Source: Pseudomonas fluorescens (GTDB lineage: Bacteria > Pseudomonadota > Gammaproteobacteria > Pseudomonadales > Pseudomonadaceae). From it: a DNA stretch of 64,000 nucleotides. This document shows, in pieces, positions 27,553 through 35,759 of this stretch; within the stretch, counting starts at the first letter, position 1, and each line of letters begins with the position of its first letter. The translations under genes and the position numbers were made by a program. The notes below the pieces were generated by a model. That model saw only the letters and a program-made list of their open reading frames with translations, made no database searches and was not told the origin of the DNA. The stretch is taken from contig NZ_CABVIY010000001.1 of NCBI RefSeq assembly GCF_902498195.1, positions 558,001-622,000 of the forward strand, given 5' to 3'.

Positions 27553-27600
27553 ATTTCAAAGCTGGAACGACATTTCAAAGATGCGTTTTCATCTTTGAAA
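27553..27600. promoter_or_regulatory. Candidate activator-binding sites (UAS) for the sigma-54 regulator
   Basis: A perfect 11-bp inverted repeat (TTTCAAAGATG at 27573-27583 and CATCTTTGAAA at 27590-27600) is preceded by an extra direct copy of ATTTCAAAG at 27553. It sits about 110-170 bases upstream of the ligase -24/-12 promoter, the usual enhancer distance. It has no T-tract, so it is unlikely to be a terminator for the regulator gene. Confidence 0.6.
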
Positions 27601-27621
27601 CGATCAACGCCTGCCTCGATG

Positions 27622-29589
27622 TCACCCCGCAGGCGCCGTGCGCAGTCGTCGCCAGAGGGTGGTGCGGCTGATGCCCAGCCGTCGGGCCGCCTCATCCAGA
27701 TCGCCGTTGCAGGCCTCCACGACTTGCCTGACATGCGCCACTTCGCTGGCTTTGCCGACACTGCGCAGGTCGGCACCCGGCAGTTGCAGGCTGGCAGGCC
27801 GTGCTGGCAGGTCGTCACCTTCAAACAGTTCGGGGAACAGGGCCGGCAGTGTCCCCGCCGATTGTCGGTCATTGAGTTCGTGGGCCGACAAGGCGGCGCG
27901 TTCGATGATGTTCTCCAGCTCGCGAATATTGCCCGGCCAGCGATGCTTGAGCAGGTACGGCATCAGGTGCTGGAGGTGCTGCTGGTCGAAGCTCATGGCC
28001 TCGGGACGCCGGGGGATTTTTTGCAGGATGGCCTGTGCCAGGGGCGCGATATCCTGGAGACGCTCGCGCAGCGGCGCAACGGCCAGGCGCAGAATGTTGA
28101 GCCGGTAATACAGGTCCTCCCGGAAACGACCGTCACCGATGCGTTCGCGCAAGTCGCAATGGGTGGCGGCAATGACCCTGATGTCCACGGGGGTCGGTTC
28201 AGAGGCGCCGAGGCGCAACACTTCGCGCTCTTGCAGCACGCGCAGCAGACGGGTCTGAAGGGACACCGGCATGTCGCCGATTTCGTCCAGGAACAGCGTG
28301 CCGGTGTGCGCGGTTTCGATCAGGCCGATCTTGCCGCCCTTGCGGGAGCCGGTAAAGGCACCTTCCTCGTAGCCGAAAAGCTCGCTCTCCAGCAAGGACT
28401 CGGGGAAGGCCGCGCAGTTGATCGCGACAAAGGGACCGGGCTGGCGCGGGCTGGCATTGTGCAGGCTCTGGGCGAGCAGTTCCTTGCCCGTGCCGCTTTC
28501 CCCAGTGATCAATACGGTGGAATCGGTCAGGGCGTAGCTTTGGGCCAGGCGCAGCATGTCGCGAAAGGCCGGCGTGTCACCGAGGATCTGGTCGAAGCGG
28601 TAACGAGCCGTGAACTGCCGCGGGCGCACCTGGGCACGGATACGGCGATCGGCGCGCTGGATGACCGTGGTTTCCTGGCACGTGATGATGACGCCATCGG
28701 TCTTGCCATTCTCGATGATAGGGCTGACGTTGGCGGCCAGGGTTTTGTTGCCCACCTTGAGGATGCGGCTTTCTTCGGTTTCGCCGCTGATAAGAACTTG
28801 CGAAATGTTCAGGTCGGGCAGCACCTCGCCGATCGGCCGTTCATGGGCCCATTCGCTGGAGATGCCCAGCAGGCTCGCCATCTTGGGGTTGAGCGATTGC
28901 ACCCGGCCATGGGCGTCGATCGCGATCACCCCGTCGGTCAGGTTGCGCAACACGGCATTCAGGCGTTGTTGCTGGATCAGCGCCAGCGTGCGGCTGCGGC
29001 AAATGGCCAAGGCATCGTCCAGGGTCCTGCGCACGGCATCGACGTTCAGCGCCAGCACGCCCTGGGCGCCTGCTTCCTCGGCCACTTCGACGGCGGTGGA
29101 GGAGCCGACAATCACCCCGTAGCCTGCGTCCATCAGCACGCGGATTTGCTGGCGGGCTTCCTCGAAACTGGTGTAGGTGGCCTGGCGAATATCGACCGTG
29201 AACAGCGACGCCATGGCTTCCAGTTCCGGGTGCGTGTGCTGGAAACTGAGAATGCCGACCTTGGTGGCCCTGGCCCTTGCCAGGTCCAGCGCGCGGATCA
29301 GATCGTACTCGCCCATGCGGATTGAAAGGATGGTGGTCGACAGGTGCCGGCGCAGGTAATCGGCGGTGGCGCCCGAGCAGATGATCATGTCGACATCACC
29401 CCGGCTTTCCAGCTCCCGTCCCGTGGCCAGCAGCCCGGTGACGGTGGTCTCCACGATTTCGAGTTGCGTGCGGTTCAGGTAGTCCGGTACGACCTGCTGG
29501 ACGATCCGCGCCATGCGGCTTGGGCCTTCCGGGGGGCGTAGGTGGGTGATCAGGGCGACGACGCGGGGCAGGTAGTGTTCGCTAGGCAT
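27622..29589 (-). CDS. Sigma-54-dependent activator with PrpR-type N-terminal domain
   Basis: 655 residues from the ATG; a TTG eight codons upstream is an alternative start. Order: a PrpR-like sensor domain (about 1-185, with VVALITHLRPPEG and DMIICSGATADYLRR), a PAS-like domain (about 205-315), the AAA+ domain with Walker A GESGTGKE, the sigma-54 contact loop GAFTGSRKGG and Walker B GTLFLDEIGDM, and a Fis-type HTH (EAARRLGISRTTLWRRL) at the C-terminus. It lies between two operons with -24/-12 promoters and is the natural candidate for controlling both. PrpR-type sensors bind small organic acids or their derivatives. The role matches LvaR of the levulinate operon, though the effector is unknown. 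Confidence 0.92.
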   Translation of the reverse strand: MPSEHYLPRVVALITHLRPPEGPSRMARIVQQVVPDYLNRTQLEIVETTVTGLLATGRELESRGDVDMIICSGATADYLRRHLSTTILSIRMGEYDLIRALDLARARATKVGILSFQHTHPELEAMASLFTVDIRQATYTSFEEARQQIRVLMDAGYGVIVGSSTAVEVAEEAGAQGVLALNVDAVRRTLDDALAICRSRTLALIQQQRLNAVLRNLTDGVIAIDAHGRVQSLNPKMASLLGISSEWAHERPIGEVLPDLNISQVLISGETEESRILKVGNKTLAANVSPIIENGKTDGVIITCQETTVIQRADRRIRAQVRPRQFTARYRFDQILGDTPAFRDMLRLAQSYALTDSTVLITGESGTGKELLAQSLHNASPRQPGPFVAINCAAFPESLLESELFGYEEGAFTGSRKGGKIGLIETAHTGTLFLDEIGDMPVSLQTRLLRVLQEREVLRLGASEPTPVDIRVIAATHCDLRERIGDGRFREDLYYRLNILRLAVAPLRERLQDIAPLAQAILQKIPRRPEAMSFDQQHLQHLMPYLLKHRWPGNIRELENIIERAALSAHELNDRQSAGTLPALFPELFEGDDLPARPASLQLPGADLRSVGKASEVAHVRQVVEACNGDLDEAARRLGISRTTLWRRLRTAPAG

Positions 29590-29656
29590 GCGGTATTGCG
29601 CTCTCTTGGACAAGCCGGATTCAAGGCGCTTGTTGATCGTGATAGTTCTTTTCCAT

Positions 29657-29676
29657 GTTGAAATAAAGATTTCAAC
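29657..29676. promoter_or_regulatory. Candidate activator-binding inverted repeat upstream of the kinase operon
   Basis: GTTGAAATAAAGATTTCAAC is a perfect inverted repeat with 8-bp arms, about 107 bases upstream of the plus-strand -24/-12 promoter. It shares the TTGAAA/TTTCAA half-site with the repeats at 27553-27600, so the same activator may bind both. Confidence 0.5.
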
Positions 29677-29782
29677 TCTGCAATCGATGCCTGACGACAG
29701 GGGTCCAAACGCCTTCGCTGTAATGTTTTAAGTGATTGTTTTTAAAAGATTAAAAATAAAGTGCCGGCGAAGGTTTTGACTC

Positions 29783-29798
29783 TGGCGCGGCTCTTGCT
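29783..29798 (+). promoter_or_regulatory. Sigma-54 (-24/-12) promoter of the kinase/acyl-CoA dehydrogenase operon
   Basis: TGGCGCGGCTCTTGCT has GG and GC exactly 12 bases apart and TTGCT at -12. Transcription would start near 29810, 30 bases before the ATG used for the kinase, which rules out the longer frame upstream. Confidence 0.82.
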
Positions 29799-29838
29799 CT
29801 CACCCCGTCAGGTCAATACCGATGGGACAGAGCCAACC

Positions 29839-30897
29839 ATGACGCCCCTCCAATCTCCAGGTTTCCTGGACACGCGGATCGATATACCCGATGCCCATCA
29901 GGCATTGGCGGAATTTCTCAAAGCGCGGCTCGATTGCGACCAGCTGCGTATTGAAAAAAGTGAGCGCCTGTCCGGCGGCGCCATTCAGGAGAACTGGCTG
30001 TTACATGCTCAGGTCACCGAAGGTGGACACCAGGTCAGGCGCCAGTGGGTGCTGCGCACGGATTCGCCCTCGTCCGTCGCGGCGAGCATGAGTCGTGACC
30101 AGGAGTTCGCGGTACTCAGTGCTGTGCACCAGGCCGGCGTGAAGGTGCCCGAGCCGCTGTGGTTATGCCGGGACGCCGGGGTCATCGGCCGCGACTTTTT
30201 CATCATGCAGGCCTTGCGCGGAACGGCCAGCGGCCATCGCCTGACCACGGACAAACACCTGGACGCCGCACGCCAGGAACTGGCCGGGGAACTGGGAAGA
30301 AGCCTGGCCCTGTTGCACCGGATCACCCCGGATCACCCGGGGTTGGCGTTCCTGCCGGCTCCACAAGGCGACCCGATCCAGGCCACGATCGATCTGTACC
30401 GGCAATACCTCGATGCATTGCCGGGCAGCCACCCGGTCATTGAATGGGGTCTGCGCTGGTGCGAGTTGAATCGACCCGAACCCATGCCCGCCTGCCTGAT
30501 TCACCGTGATTACCGCACGGGCAACTACATGGTCGACCAGGGGCGCCTGAGCGGGGTGCTGGATTGGGAGTTCGCCTGCTGGGGCGATCCTCGCGAAGAC
30601 CTGGGCTGGTTTACCGCCAAATGTTGGCGTTTTGCCCGTCCGGACCGGGAAGCCGGCGGCATGGGCGAGTTGCGCGACTTTCTGCAAGGTTACCAGGCCG
30701 TTGCCGGATACAGCCCCACCGCTCAAGAGCTGAAGTTCTGGCAGCTCATGGCCCATGTGCGCTGGGCGGTGGTGGCGGTGCAGCAGGCACAGCGTCACTT
30801 GTCGGGTCAGCAGCGCTCCCTCGAATTGGCGCTCACCGGTCGCATGGTGCCGGAACTTGAATATGAAATCCTGGCGCTCAGTGGAGGACGGTCATGA
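29839..30897 (+). CDS. APH-type phosphotransferase (LvaA/ACAD10-11 kinase-like)
   Basis: 352 residues. The kinase catalytic loop HRDYRTGNYM gives Asp224 and Asn229, and the metal-binding LDWEFACWGDP gives Asp242. The N-lobe starts with SGGAIQENWLLHA. This aminoglycoside-phosphotransferase subgroup includes the LvaA subunit that phosphorylates 4-hydroxyacyl-CoA, and the kinase domain of human ACAD10/ACAD11. The next gene (DUF6285) overlaps its stop by four bases, as expected for a two-subunit kinase. The start is fixed by the sigma-54 promoter just upstream. Substrate by analogy: a 4-hydroxyacyl-CoA. Confidence 0.88.
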   Translation: MTPLQSPGFLDTRIDIPDAHQALAEFLKARLDCDQLRIEKSERLSGGAIQENWLLHAQVTEGGHQVRRQWVLRTDSPSSVAASMSRDQEFAVLSAVHQAGVKVPEPLWLCRDAGVIGRDFFIMQALRGTASGHRLTTDKHLDAARQELAGELGRSLALLHRITPDHPGLAFLPAPQGDPIQATIDLYRQYLDALPGSHPVIEWGLRWCELNRPEPMPACLIHRDYRTGNYMVDQGRLSGVLDWEFACWGDPREDLGWFTAKCWRFARPDREAGGMGELRDFLQGYQAVAGYSPTAQELKFWQLMAHVRWAVVAVQQAQRHLSGQQRSLELALTGRMVPELEYEILALSGGRS

Positions 30898-31277
30898 CGG
30901 ATCCCAATGCAGTGCAACTCATGGAAACGGCCCGTGATGTCTTGCTCAAGCAGTTGATGCCGGCGCTGCCGGAAGGCCTGCGTTACGAATGCCGGATGAT
31001 CGCCAGTGCGATGGCGATGGCCGCGCGGGAAATCGACCTGGCAACGACCCTGGAGTTGCTGGAAGAGCAGCGCCTGGCGGATGTGCTCGGCATTCACAGC
31101 CTGGCCGGGCTTACGCCACAGGATGCGCGGGCGCTGCTCAGCCAGTTCATTCGCCAGGGGCTGTACGACCCGCCCGGCGATTCCAGCGAGACATTGCTGC
31201 GGGCGTTAAGCGAGATCACCCGCACCCGTCTGGCAATCAGCAATCCCAAGGTGGTGGCCGATGAACGCCCGGTCTGA
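30894..31277 (+). CDS. DUF6285 protein, likely partner of the phosphotransferase (LvaB-like)
   Basis: 127 residues, all helical in appearance (MIASAMAMAAREIDLATTLE, ARALLSQFIRQGLYD, LLRALSEITRTRLAISNPKV). Proteins of this type are encoded directly after APH-like kinases in acyl-CoA-related operons; in the levulinate pathway the corresponding small protein is required with the kinase. The ATG overlaps the kinase stop (ATGA) and the gene overlaps the next one by 17 bases, so expression is tightly coupled. Confidence 0.85.
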   Translation: MTDPNAVQLMETARDVLLKQLMPALPEGLRYECRMIASAMAMAAREIDLATTLELLEEQRLADVLGIHSLAGLTPQDARALLSQFIRQGLYDPPGDSSETLLRALSEITRTRLAISNPKVVADERPV

Positions 31278-31980
31278 GCTGCCCATCCGCCGTCGCCGCT
31301 GCTACCTGGTCCGCCACGGCCATGTCGAGTATTTCGCGGCCGATGGCCGGCCGCTCGATCCTCGGCTGGTGCCGCTGTCCCGCGCCGGCGAGCAGCAGGT
31401 GCGCTCGCTCGGGCAGGTCCTGCAGGCGCTCACGTTCGATCGAGTCCTGTGCTCGGATTATCCAAGGGCGCGACAGACCCTGGACCTGCTGCTGGCCGAC
31501 AGCAACCTTTCGTTCGAGGCGAAGCCGGAACTGCGCGAGATCCGCGCCGGGCGCTTGCGTGAACTGCCTGCTGACACGCTGTTCGCTGCCGTCACCGGCG
31601 CCTACCGACTCGCCGCGCAGCCCGGCGCCGCGTTTCTTGGCGGTGAACGCTGGGACGCGTTCGAGCAACGGGTGCTGGGGGTTTTCTTCGACCTTATCGA
31701 CGAGCCCGAATGGGACAGCGCTTTGATCGTCAGTCACGACGCGGTCAACCGGATCCTGCTGGGGTGGGCCAGTGGTTCAGGCCTGTCGGGCATTGCCGCC
31801 TTCGAGCAAGACACCGCCTGCCTGAACGTCCTGGACATCGACATGCAGGGCCATCAGGTGACGGGGGCAATCATTCGCACACTCAACTTCACCCCGTACG
31901 ACCCGCACAAATCGGCTATTCGCAACACGGTTCTCGAAAATCTGTTCAGCGCCATTCAACCCAATGGCTTGAAGGCCTGA
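31261..31980 (+). CDS. Histidine phosphatase (phosphoglycerate-mutase superfamily)
   Basis: 239 residues. The phospho-acceptor motif LVRHGH gives His19, and the second histidine is in LIVSHDAVNRILLG. CSDYPRARQTLDLL is the typical arginine-containing helix. It is inserted between the kinase pair and the acyl-CoA dehydrogenase, and it overlaps the DUF6285 gene by 17 bases. As I recall the P. putida lva operon, it has no such gene at this place. The phosphatase might remove phosphate from the hydroxyacyl-phosphate intermediate or from an off-pathway product (inference). Confidence 0.88.
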   Translation: MNARSELPIRRRRCYLVRHGHVEYFAADGRPLDPRLVPLSRAGEQQVRSLGQVLQALTFDRVLCSDYPRARQTLDLLLADSNLSFEAKPELREIRAGRLRELPADTLFAAVTGAYRLAAQPGAAFLGGERWDAFEQRVLGVFFDLIDEPEWDSALIVSHDAVNRILLGWASGSGLSGIAAFEQDTACLNVLDIDMQGHQVTGAIIRTLNFTPYDPHKSAIRNTVLENLFSAIQPNGLKA

Positions 31981-32009
31981 AGCACAGCCAGTACCCAAGG
32001 AAAAACCCT

Positions 32010-33188
32010 ATGAACTTCGCACTTTCTGACGAGCTTCTGACACTGCAGGCCAAGGTCAGACACTTCATTGCCAATGAAATCATTCCGCTGGAAAACGACC
32101 CGCGCCAAAGCGCCCACGGCCCCTCGCAGGCGCTGCGCCAGGCATTGGTCGAGAAGGCTCGCGCCCATGGGCTGCTGACACCCCATGCGTCCCGTGACAT
32201 GGGCGGGCTGGGCCTGTCTCATGTGGCCAAGGCGATCCTGTTCGAAGAGGCGGCCTACTCGCCGCTGGGCCCCACGGCGCTGAATATCCACGCGCCGGAC
32301 GAAGGCAACATTCACCTGATGGAGGTGGTGGCCAGCGAAGCGCAGAAACAGCGCTGGCTGCTGCCGATGGTCCAGGGCCATATCCGCTCCTGCTTCGCGA
32401 TGACCGAACCGGGACCCGGTGCCGGTTCTGATCCGTCCATGCTGGCCACGACCGCGGTGCGCGACGGTGACGACTACCTCATCAATGGTCGCAAGTGGCT
32501 GATCACCGGTGCCGAGGGCGCCAGTTTCGCCATCATCATGGCGCGGATGGAAGACGGCAGCGCCACCATGTTCCTGACCGACACCGACCGACCGGGATTC
32601 ATCCTCGAACGTATGATGGATTCACTGGACAGTTGCTTTACCGGCGGACACGCCGTGCTGCGTTTCGAAAACCTGCGGATACCGGCCAGCGACGTGCTGG
32701 GCGAAATCGGCAAGGGCTTCCGCTATGCCCAGGTGCGCCTGGCGCCGGCACGCCTGACGCACTGCATGCGCTGGCTAGGTCAGGCGCGACGTGCCCACGA
32801 CGTGGCCTGCGCGCACGCACGGCGTCGGGAATCATTCGGCAAAGTGCTGGGCGAACACCAGGGGGTCGGTTTCATGCTGGCCGACAATGAAATGGACCTG
32901 CTGACCACTCGCCTGGCCGTGTGGCATTGCGCCTGGGTCCTGGACCAGGGCGAGCGGGGCAACGTTGAGTCGAGCATGACCAAGGTCATCAGCTCCGAAG
33001 GTATCTGGCGGGTGATCGATCGCAGCGTCCAGGTGTTGGGTGGCCAAGGGGTGACCGGGGAAACCATCGTCGACCGGATTTTCCGCGACGCTCGCGGGTT
33101 CCGCATCTACGACGGTCCCAACGAGGTGCATCGCATGAGTCTGGCGAAGAAAATCCTGGCCCGTGGCGAGCAAGGAGCCTCCCTATGA
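32010..33188 (+). CDS. Acyl-CoA dehydrogenase family protein (LvaC-like)
   Basis: 392 residues with the standard three-domain order: helical N-terminus, beta domain (SCFAMTEPGPGAGSDPSMLA and NGRKWLITGAEGASFA), and C-terminal helices ending VLGGQGVTGETIVDRIFRDA and IYDGPNEVHRMSLAKKIL. In this operon type the enzyme is proposed to act on a phosphorylated hydroxyacyl-CoA, removing phosphate to yield an enoyl-CoA, rather than only oxidising. The stop overlaps the SDR start (ATGA). Confidence 0.9.
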   Translation: MNFALSDELLTLQAKVRHFIANEIIPLENDPRQSAHGPSQALRQALVEKARAHGLLTPHASRDMGGLGLSHVAKAILFEEAAYSPLGPTALNIHAPDEGNIHLMEVVASEAQKQRWLLPMVQGHIRSCFAMTEPGPGAGSDPSMLATTAVRDGDDYLINGRKWLITGAEGASFAIIMARMEDGSATMFLTDTDRPGFILERMMDSLDSCFTGGHAVLRFENLRIPASDVLGEIGKGFRYAQVRLAPARLTHCMRWLGQARRAHDVACAHARRRESFGKVLGEHQGVGFMLADNEMDLLTTRLAVWHCAWVLDQGERGNVESSMTKVISSEGIWRVIDRSVQVLGGQGVTGETIVDRIFRDARGFRIYDGPNEVHRMSLAKKILARGEQGASL

Positions 33189-33964
33189 ACCGCGATCCCT
33201 TGCAGTTGTTCGATCTGAGTGGGCGAGTGGTACTGGTGACCGGGGCGTCCAGCGGGCTGGGCCGGCACTTCGCCAAGACCCTGGCCGCCGCCGGCGCCAT
33301 AGTGGCCGTGGCGGCACGGCGGGTTGACCGACTTGAAGAGCTGGTCCGCGATCTGCAGTTCGAGGGCCACCAGGCGCGCGCCTACGAACTGGACGTCACC
33401 TCGCGGGAATCGGTCATCCAGTGCCTGGACGCGATCGTGGCTGACTGGGACGGGCTGGATGTGGTCGTCAACAACGCCGGCATCAGCGACACCAAGCGTG
33501 TCCTCGAATACACCGATGCCGACTGGCAGGCCATCCTCGACACCAACCTGAAGGGCGCCTGGATGGTCGCCCAAGAGGCCGCGAGGCGCATGGTTGCCGC
33601 AGGCCGGCCGGGGAGCCTGATCAATATCACCTCTATCCTGGCCAGCCGGGTCGGGGGCGGGGTGGGGCCTTACTGCGCCGCCAAGGCGGGCTTGAGCCAC
33701 CTGACCCGCTCAATGGCGCTCGAACTCGCGCGTCACGGCATTCGGGTCAACGCCCTCGCACCGGGCTACGTGGCGACCGAAATCAATCAGGGGTTTCTGA
33801 GCAGCGAGGCGGGCGAGCGGCTGCGCGCGCGCATTCCTTCGCGCACTTTTTGCCAGTGCGAAGACCTGGACGGCGCGCTGTTGTTGCTGGCTTCAGCGGC
33901 AGGCAAAGGCATGACCGGGACAGAAATCACCGTCGACGGCGGCCATGCCTGCTCAGGCCTGTGA
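33185..33964 (+). CDS. Short-chain dehydrogenase/reductase (LvaD-like)
   Basis: 259 residues. NAD(P)-binding TGASSGLG at residues 19-26, NNAG in VVVNNAGISDTK, and the catalytic pair Tyr163/Lys167 in YCAAKAG. The end EITVDGGHACSG is typical. By analogy with LvaD it reduces a 4-oxoacyl-CoA to the 4-hydroxyacyl-CoA that the kinase then phosphorylates. It is translationally coupled to the acyl-CoA dehydrogenase. Confidence 0.9.
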   Translation: MNRDPLQLFDLSGRVVLVTGASSGLGRHFAKTLAAAGAIVAVAARRVDRLEELVRDLQFEGHQARAYELDVTSRESVIQCLDAIVADWDGLDVVVNNAGISDTKRVLEYTDADWQAILDTNLKGAWMVAQEAARRMVAAGRPGSLINITSILASRVGGGVGPYCAAKAGLSHLTRSMALELARHGIRVNALAPGYVATEINQGFLSSEAGERLRARIPSRTFCQCEDLDGALLLLASAAGKGMTGTEITVDGGHACSGL

Positions 33965-33989
33965 GCGTGTTGTGGAAGAGGGAAAGTCA

Positions 33990-34301
33990 ATGATCACCGC
34001 GATTGTTCAGTTCACCGTCGATACGCCCTTGACCCCTGCCATGGCCCAGCAGCTGTTTGAGGCCAGTGCGCCGAACTACCGGGGGGTCGAGGGTCTGCTG
34101 CGCAAGTATTACTTGTTGTCGGACGACGGGTTGACGGTCGGTGGCTGTTACCTCTGGGAGAGCCGCGCACAAGCCGAGGCGCAGTACTCGCCAGGCTGGC
34201 GAGCGTTGGTGGAACAGCGCTATGGCTCCGTGCCCAGCGTGCAGTACTTTTCCACGCCGGTGGTGGTGGACAATACCCCCGGCGCCTGCCGCCATCCCTG
34301 A
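33990..34301 (+). CDS. YdhR-like putative monooxygenase (small dimeric alpha/beta-barrel)
   Basis: 103 residues. QFTVDTPLTPAMAQQLFEAS and the GGCYLWESRAQAEAQYSPGW segment fit the YdhR-like family of small stress-responsive mono-oxygenases. It follows the SDR by 25 bases with a GGAAGAGGGA ribosome site, so it is the last gene of the plus operon. Its reaction is unknown; other readings (isomerase or cofactor-free oxygenase of the same fold) are possible. Confidence 0.75.
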   Translation: MITAIVQFTVDTPLTPAMAQQLFEASAPNYRGVEGLLRKYYLLSDDGLTVGGCYLWESRAQAEAQYSPGWRALVEQRYGSVPSVQYFSTPVVVDNTPGACRHP

Positions 34302-34324
34302 ACGCCGACAGGCCGTGCCATGGA

Positions 34325-34358
34325 CGGCCGGGAGAGAGTAGTCGTTCTCTCCCGGCCG
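34325..34358. terminator. Strong hairpin between convergent operons (likely bidirectional terminator)
   Basis: A perfect 13-bp stem (CGGCCGGGAGAGA and its complement) with an 8-base loop lies between the stops of the monooxygenase-like gene and the acetoacetate-decarboxylase-family gene. It has no long T-run, so termination may be partly Rho-dependent. Confidence 0.65.
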
Positions 34359-34379
34359 GTTCCAATTCGTTGCGCCTGA

Positions 34380-35273
34380 TCAGGTCCGTTTCAGGTAGTC
34401 GTGAACCACCTTGCCCGGTTCCAGCAGATAGTTCCCCAGCGTGTGGCGCACGGAGACAATCTCCCGGATGGGCAGCGCCGCAATCGGCACCGCTTCGTGA
34501 TTGAACAGGTCCAGGCTCGCGGCGCCGGTCCAGGCCTCTTTCAGATCGACAGTCGAATACTCGAACCTGACCAGCTCGGCGATCCTTGGCGTCTTGCCGT
34601 CGACGTCGGGAATGATTTTAAGTACGACGCCGGGTACCCGCATCGCTTTGGTCGCCTCGGCCAGATCAACCTTCCTGGACTTGTAGGCCATGCTCGCGCG
34701 GGCAACCACTGCGCCATCGTATTCCAGGGTCCCGATATACGATTCGTTGTTTTGCCCAACCCGCGGGTGACCGAATTTCTTCGGCAATCCCCAGACCTCC
34801 CGTCCCAGCATGATGGCAGTGACATTCTCCGCGACCATCAGCGGACGAAAGCTCACGGCTTCATCCCCCAGGAAACAGGAGATGCTCTGGGCGAACTCGT
34901 AATAGTCACCGATCCCCGGGGCGACCATGGACAGAAACGAAAGGCTGACGATGGGGTCCTTGACCACCAGCGGCTCGGGCACCAGCGCGCGTACCAGGTC
35001 CAGGTCCGTTCGATAACTGATGGTGAGCGAGGGGCGGTCGAGGAAGGCACTGGGCGGCTGGGCGTAGGCGGGTGCGTGAAGGGGCATGGCAAACGCTTTC
35101 TGGCGCACGCCTTCCGGCGTCAGCGGTGTTCCGCCAATCGAGTCTGGAAGGAATATCCCTCCCGTGGAACTCCCCACCGATGACTGTGCAAAAAGGGGGC
35201 TCGCAGCGGCGGCCAGTCCGACCCCCGCGGTGACCAGCACATCCCTGCGCGAGAGGTTTATGGGAAGGTTCAT
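34380..35273 (-). CDS. Acetoacetate-decarboxylase-family protein with Tat signal
   Basis: 297 residues. The N-terminus NLSRRDVLVTAGVGLAAAAS has a twin-arginine motif and an FAQ cleavage site, so the protein should be exported folded. The body is ADC-like: REVWGLPKKFGHP contains Lys165 and Lys166, the counterparts of the Schiff-base lysine pair of acetoacetate decarboxylase. Cytosolic ADCs release CO2 from beta-keto acids; exported members may be decarboxylases, hydratases or aldolase-dehydratases. It is convergent with the kinase operon and has its own -24/-12 promoter, so it probably belongs to the same regulon. Confidence 0.82.
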   Translation of the reverse strand: MNLPINLSRRDVLVTAGVGLAAAASPLFAQSSVGSSTGGIFLPDSIGGTPLTPEGVRQKAFAMPLHAPAYAQPPSAFLDRPSLTISYRTDLDLVRALVPEPLVVKDPIVSLSFLSMVAPGIGDYYEFAQSISCFLGDEAVSFRPLMVAENVTAIMLGREVWGLPKKFGHPRVGQNNESYIGTLEYDGAVVARASMAYKSRKVDLAEATKAMRVPGVVLKIIPDVDGKTPRIAELVRFEYSTVDLKEAWTGAASLDLFNHEAVPIAALPIREIVSVRHTLGNYLLEPGKVVHDYLKRT

Positions 35274-35350
35274 GGTTGCGTCTCCGGTTTGATGGACAGG
35301 TTTCAGGCATCGATCAGCCTGTGGGCTGATGGAATGTGAAGGGGGACCGG

Positions 35351-35366
35351 AGCAATGCGTATGCCA
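35351..35366 (-). promoter_or_regulatory. Sigma-54-type promoter of the Tat-ADC gene
   Basis: On the minus strand TGGCATACGCATTGCT has GG and GC 12 bases apart and a perfect TTGCT. It lies about 80 bases upstream of the ATG, the same distance as in the ligase operon, whose promoter it closely resembles. Confidence 0.72.
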
Positions 35367-35466
35367 AGCGCTCAGAAGGGGATGTCCGGATCCGTTATTC
35401 AAGAAAATACTGATGTAAAACAACAAGATAACTACTTTTTTTGAGCGAGGTGTGATCATTGGGATT

Positions 35467-35489
35467 TGAAAAAAAGCCTTTTTTTTTCA
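35467..35489. promoter_or_regulatory. AT-rich inverted repeat, possible activator site for the Tat-ADC gene
   Basis: TGAAAAAAAG and CTTTTTTTTTCA form a near-perfect palindrome about 100 bases upstream of the ADC -24/-12 promoter. It shares the TTGAAA/TTTCA half-site feature with the other two candidate sites, but is low-complexity, so the evidence is weak. Between here and the nirB promoter (about 35490-35759) I see no credible gene. Confidence 0.3.
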
Positions 35490-35759
35490 GAGTTGGAAGA
35501 CGGATTTCAGAGATGAATGGCCATGGGTGCGCACTGCCCATGCACTTTTATAAAGCGCAGTGAAGGGCAGGGTGCACCAGTCAGAAGCGGCTGGCCTCTC
35601 AACGGGCTCTTCCTTCAAGCAGATTTGCCGTTGCGGTGCCGGGGGGTGTCATCCCTGCGGATCGCGCCCGGACAGGCCTCTGGAACAGGGCTTTCAAAGG
35701 GTTTGCCGGCGCACCACCCGCGCTGCTGATTGCACAAGGCAGCGCCGCTCGGCACCGAC

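Noticed and set aside
27573..27600. Inverted repeat as terminator of the sigma-54 regulator gene
   Set aside because: No T-tract follows on the minus strand, and its position upstream of a -24/-12 promoter fits an activator site better.
35523..35580. NtrC-type binding site upstream of nirB
   Set aside because: GCAC and TGCAC half-sites occur here, but none of the pairs has the consensus spacing, so I could not support a site.
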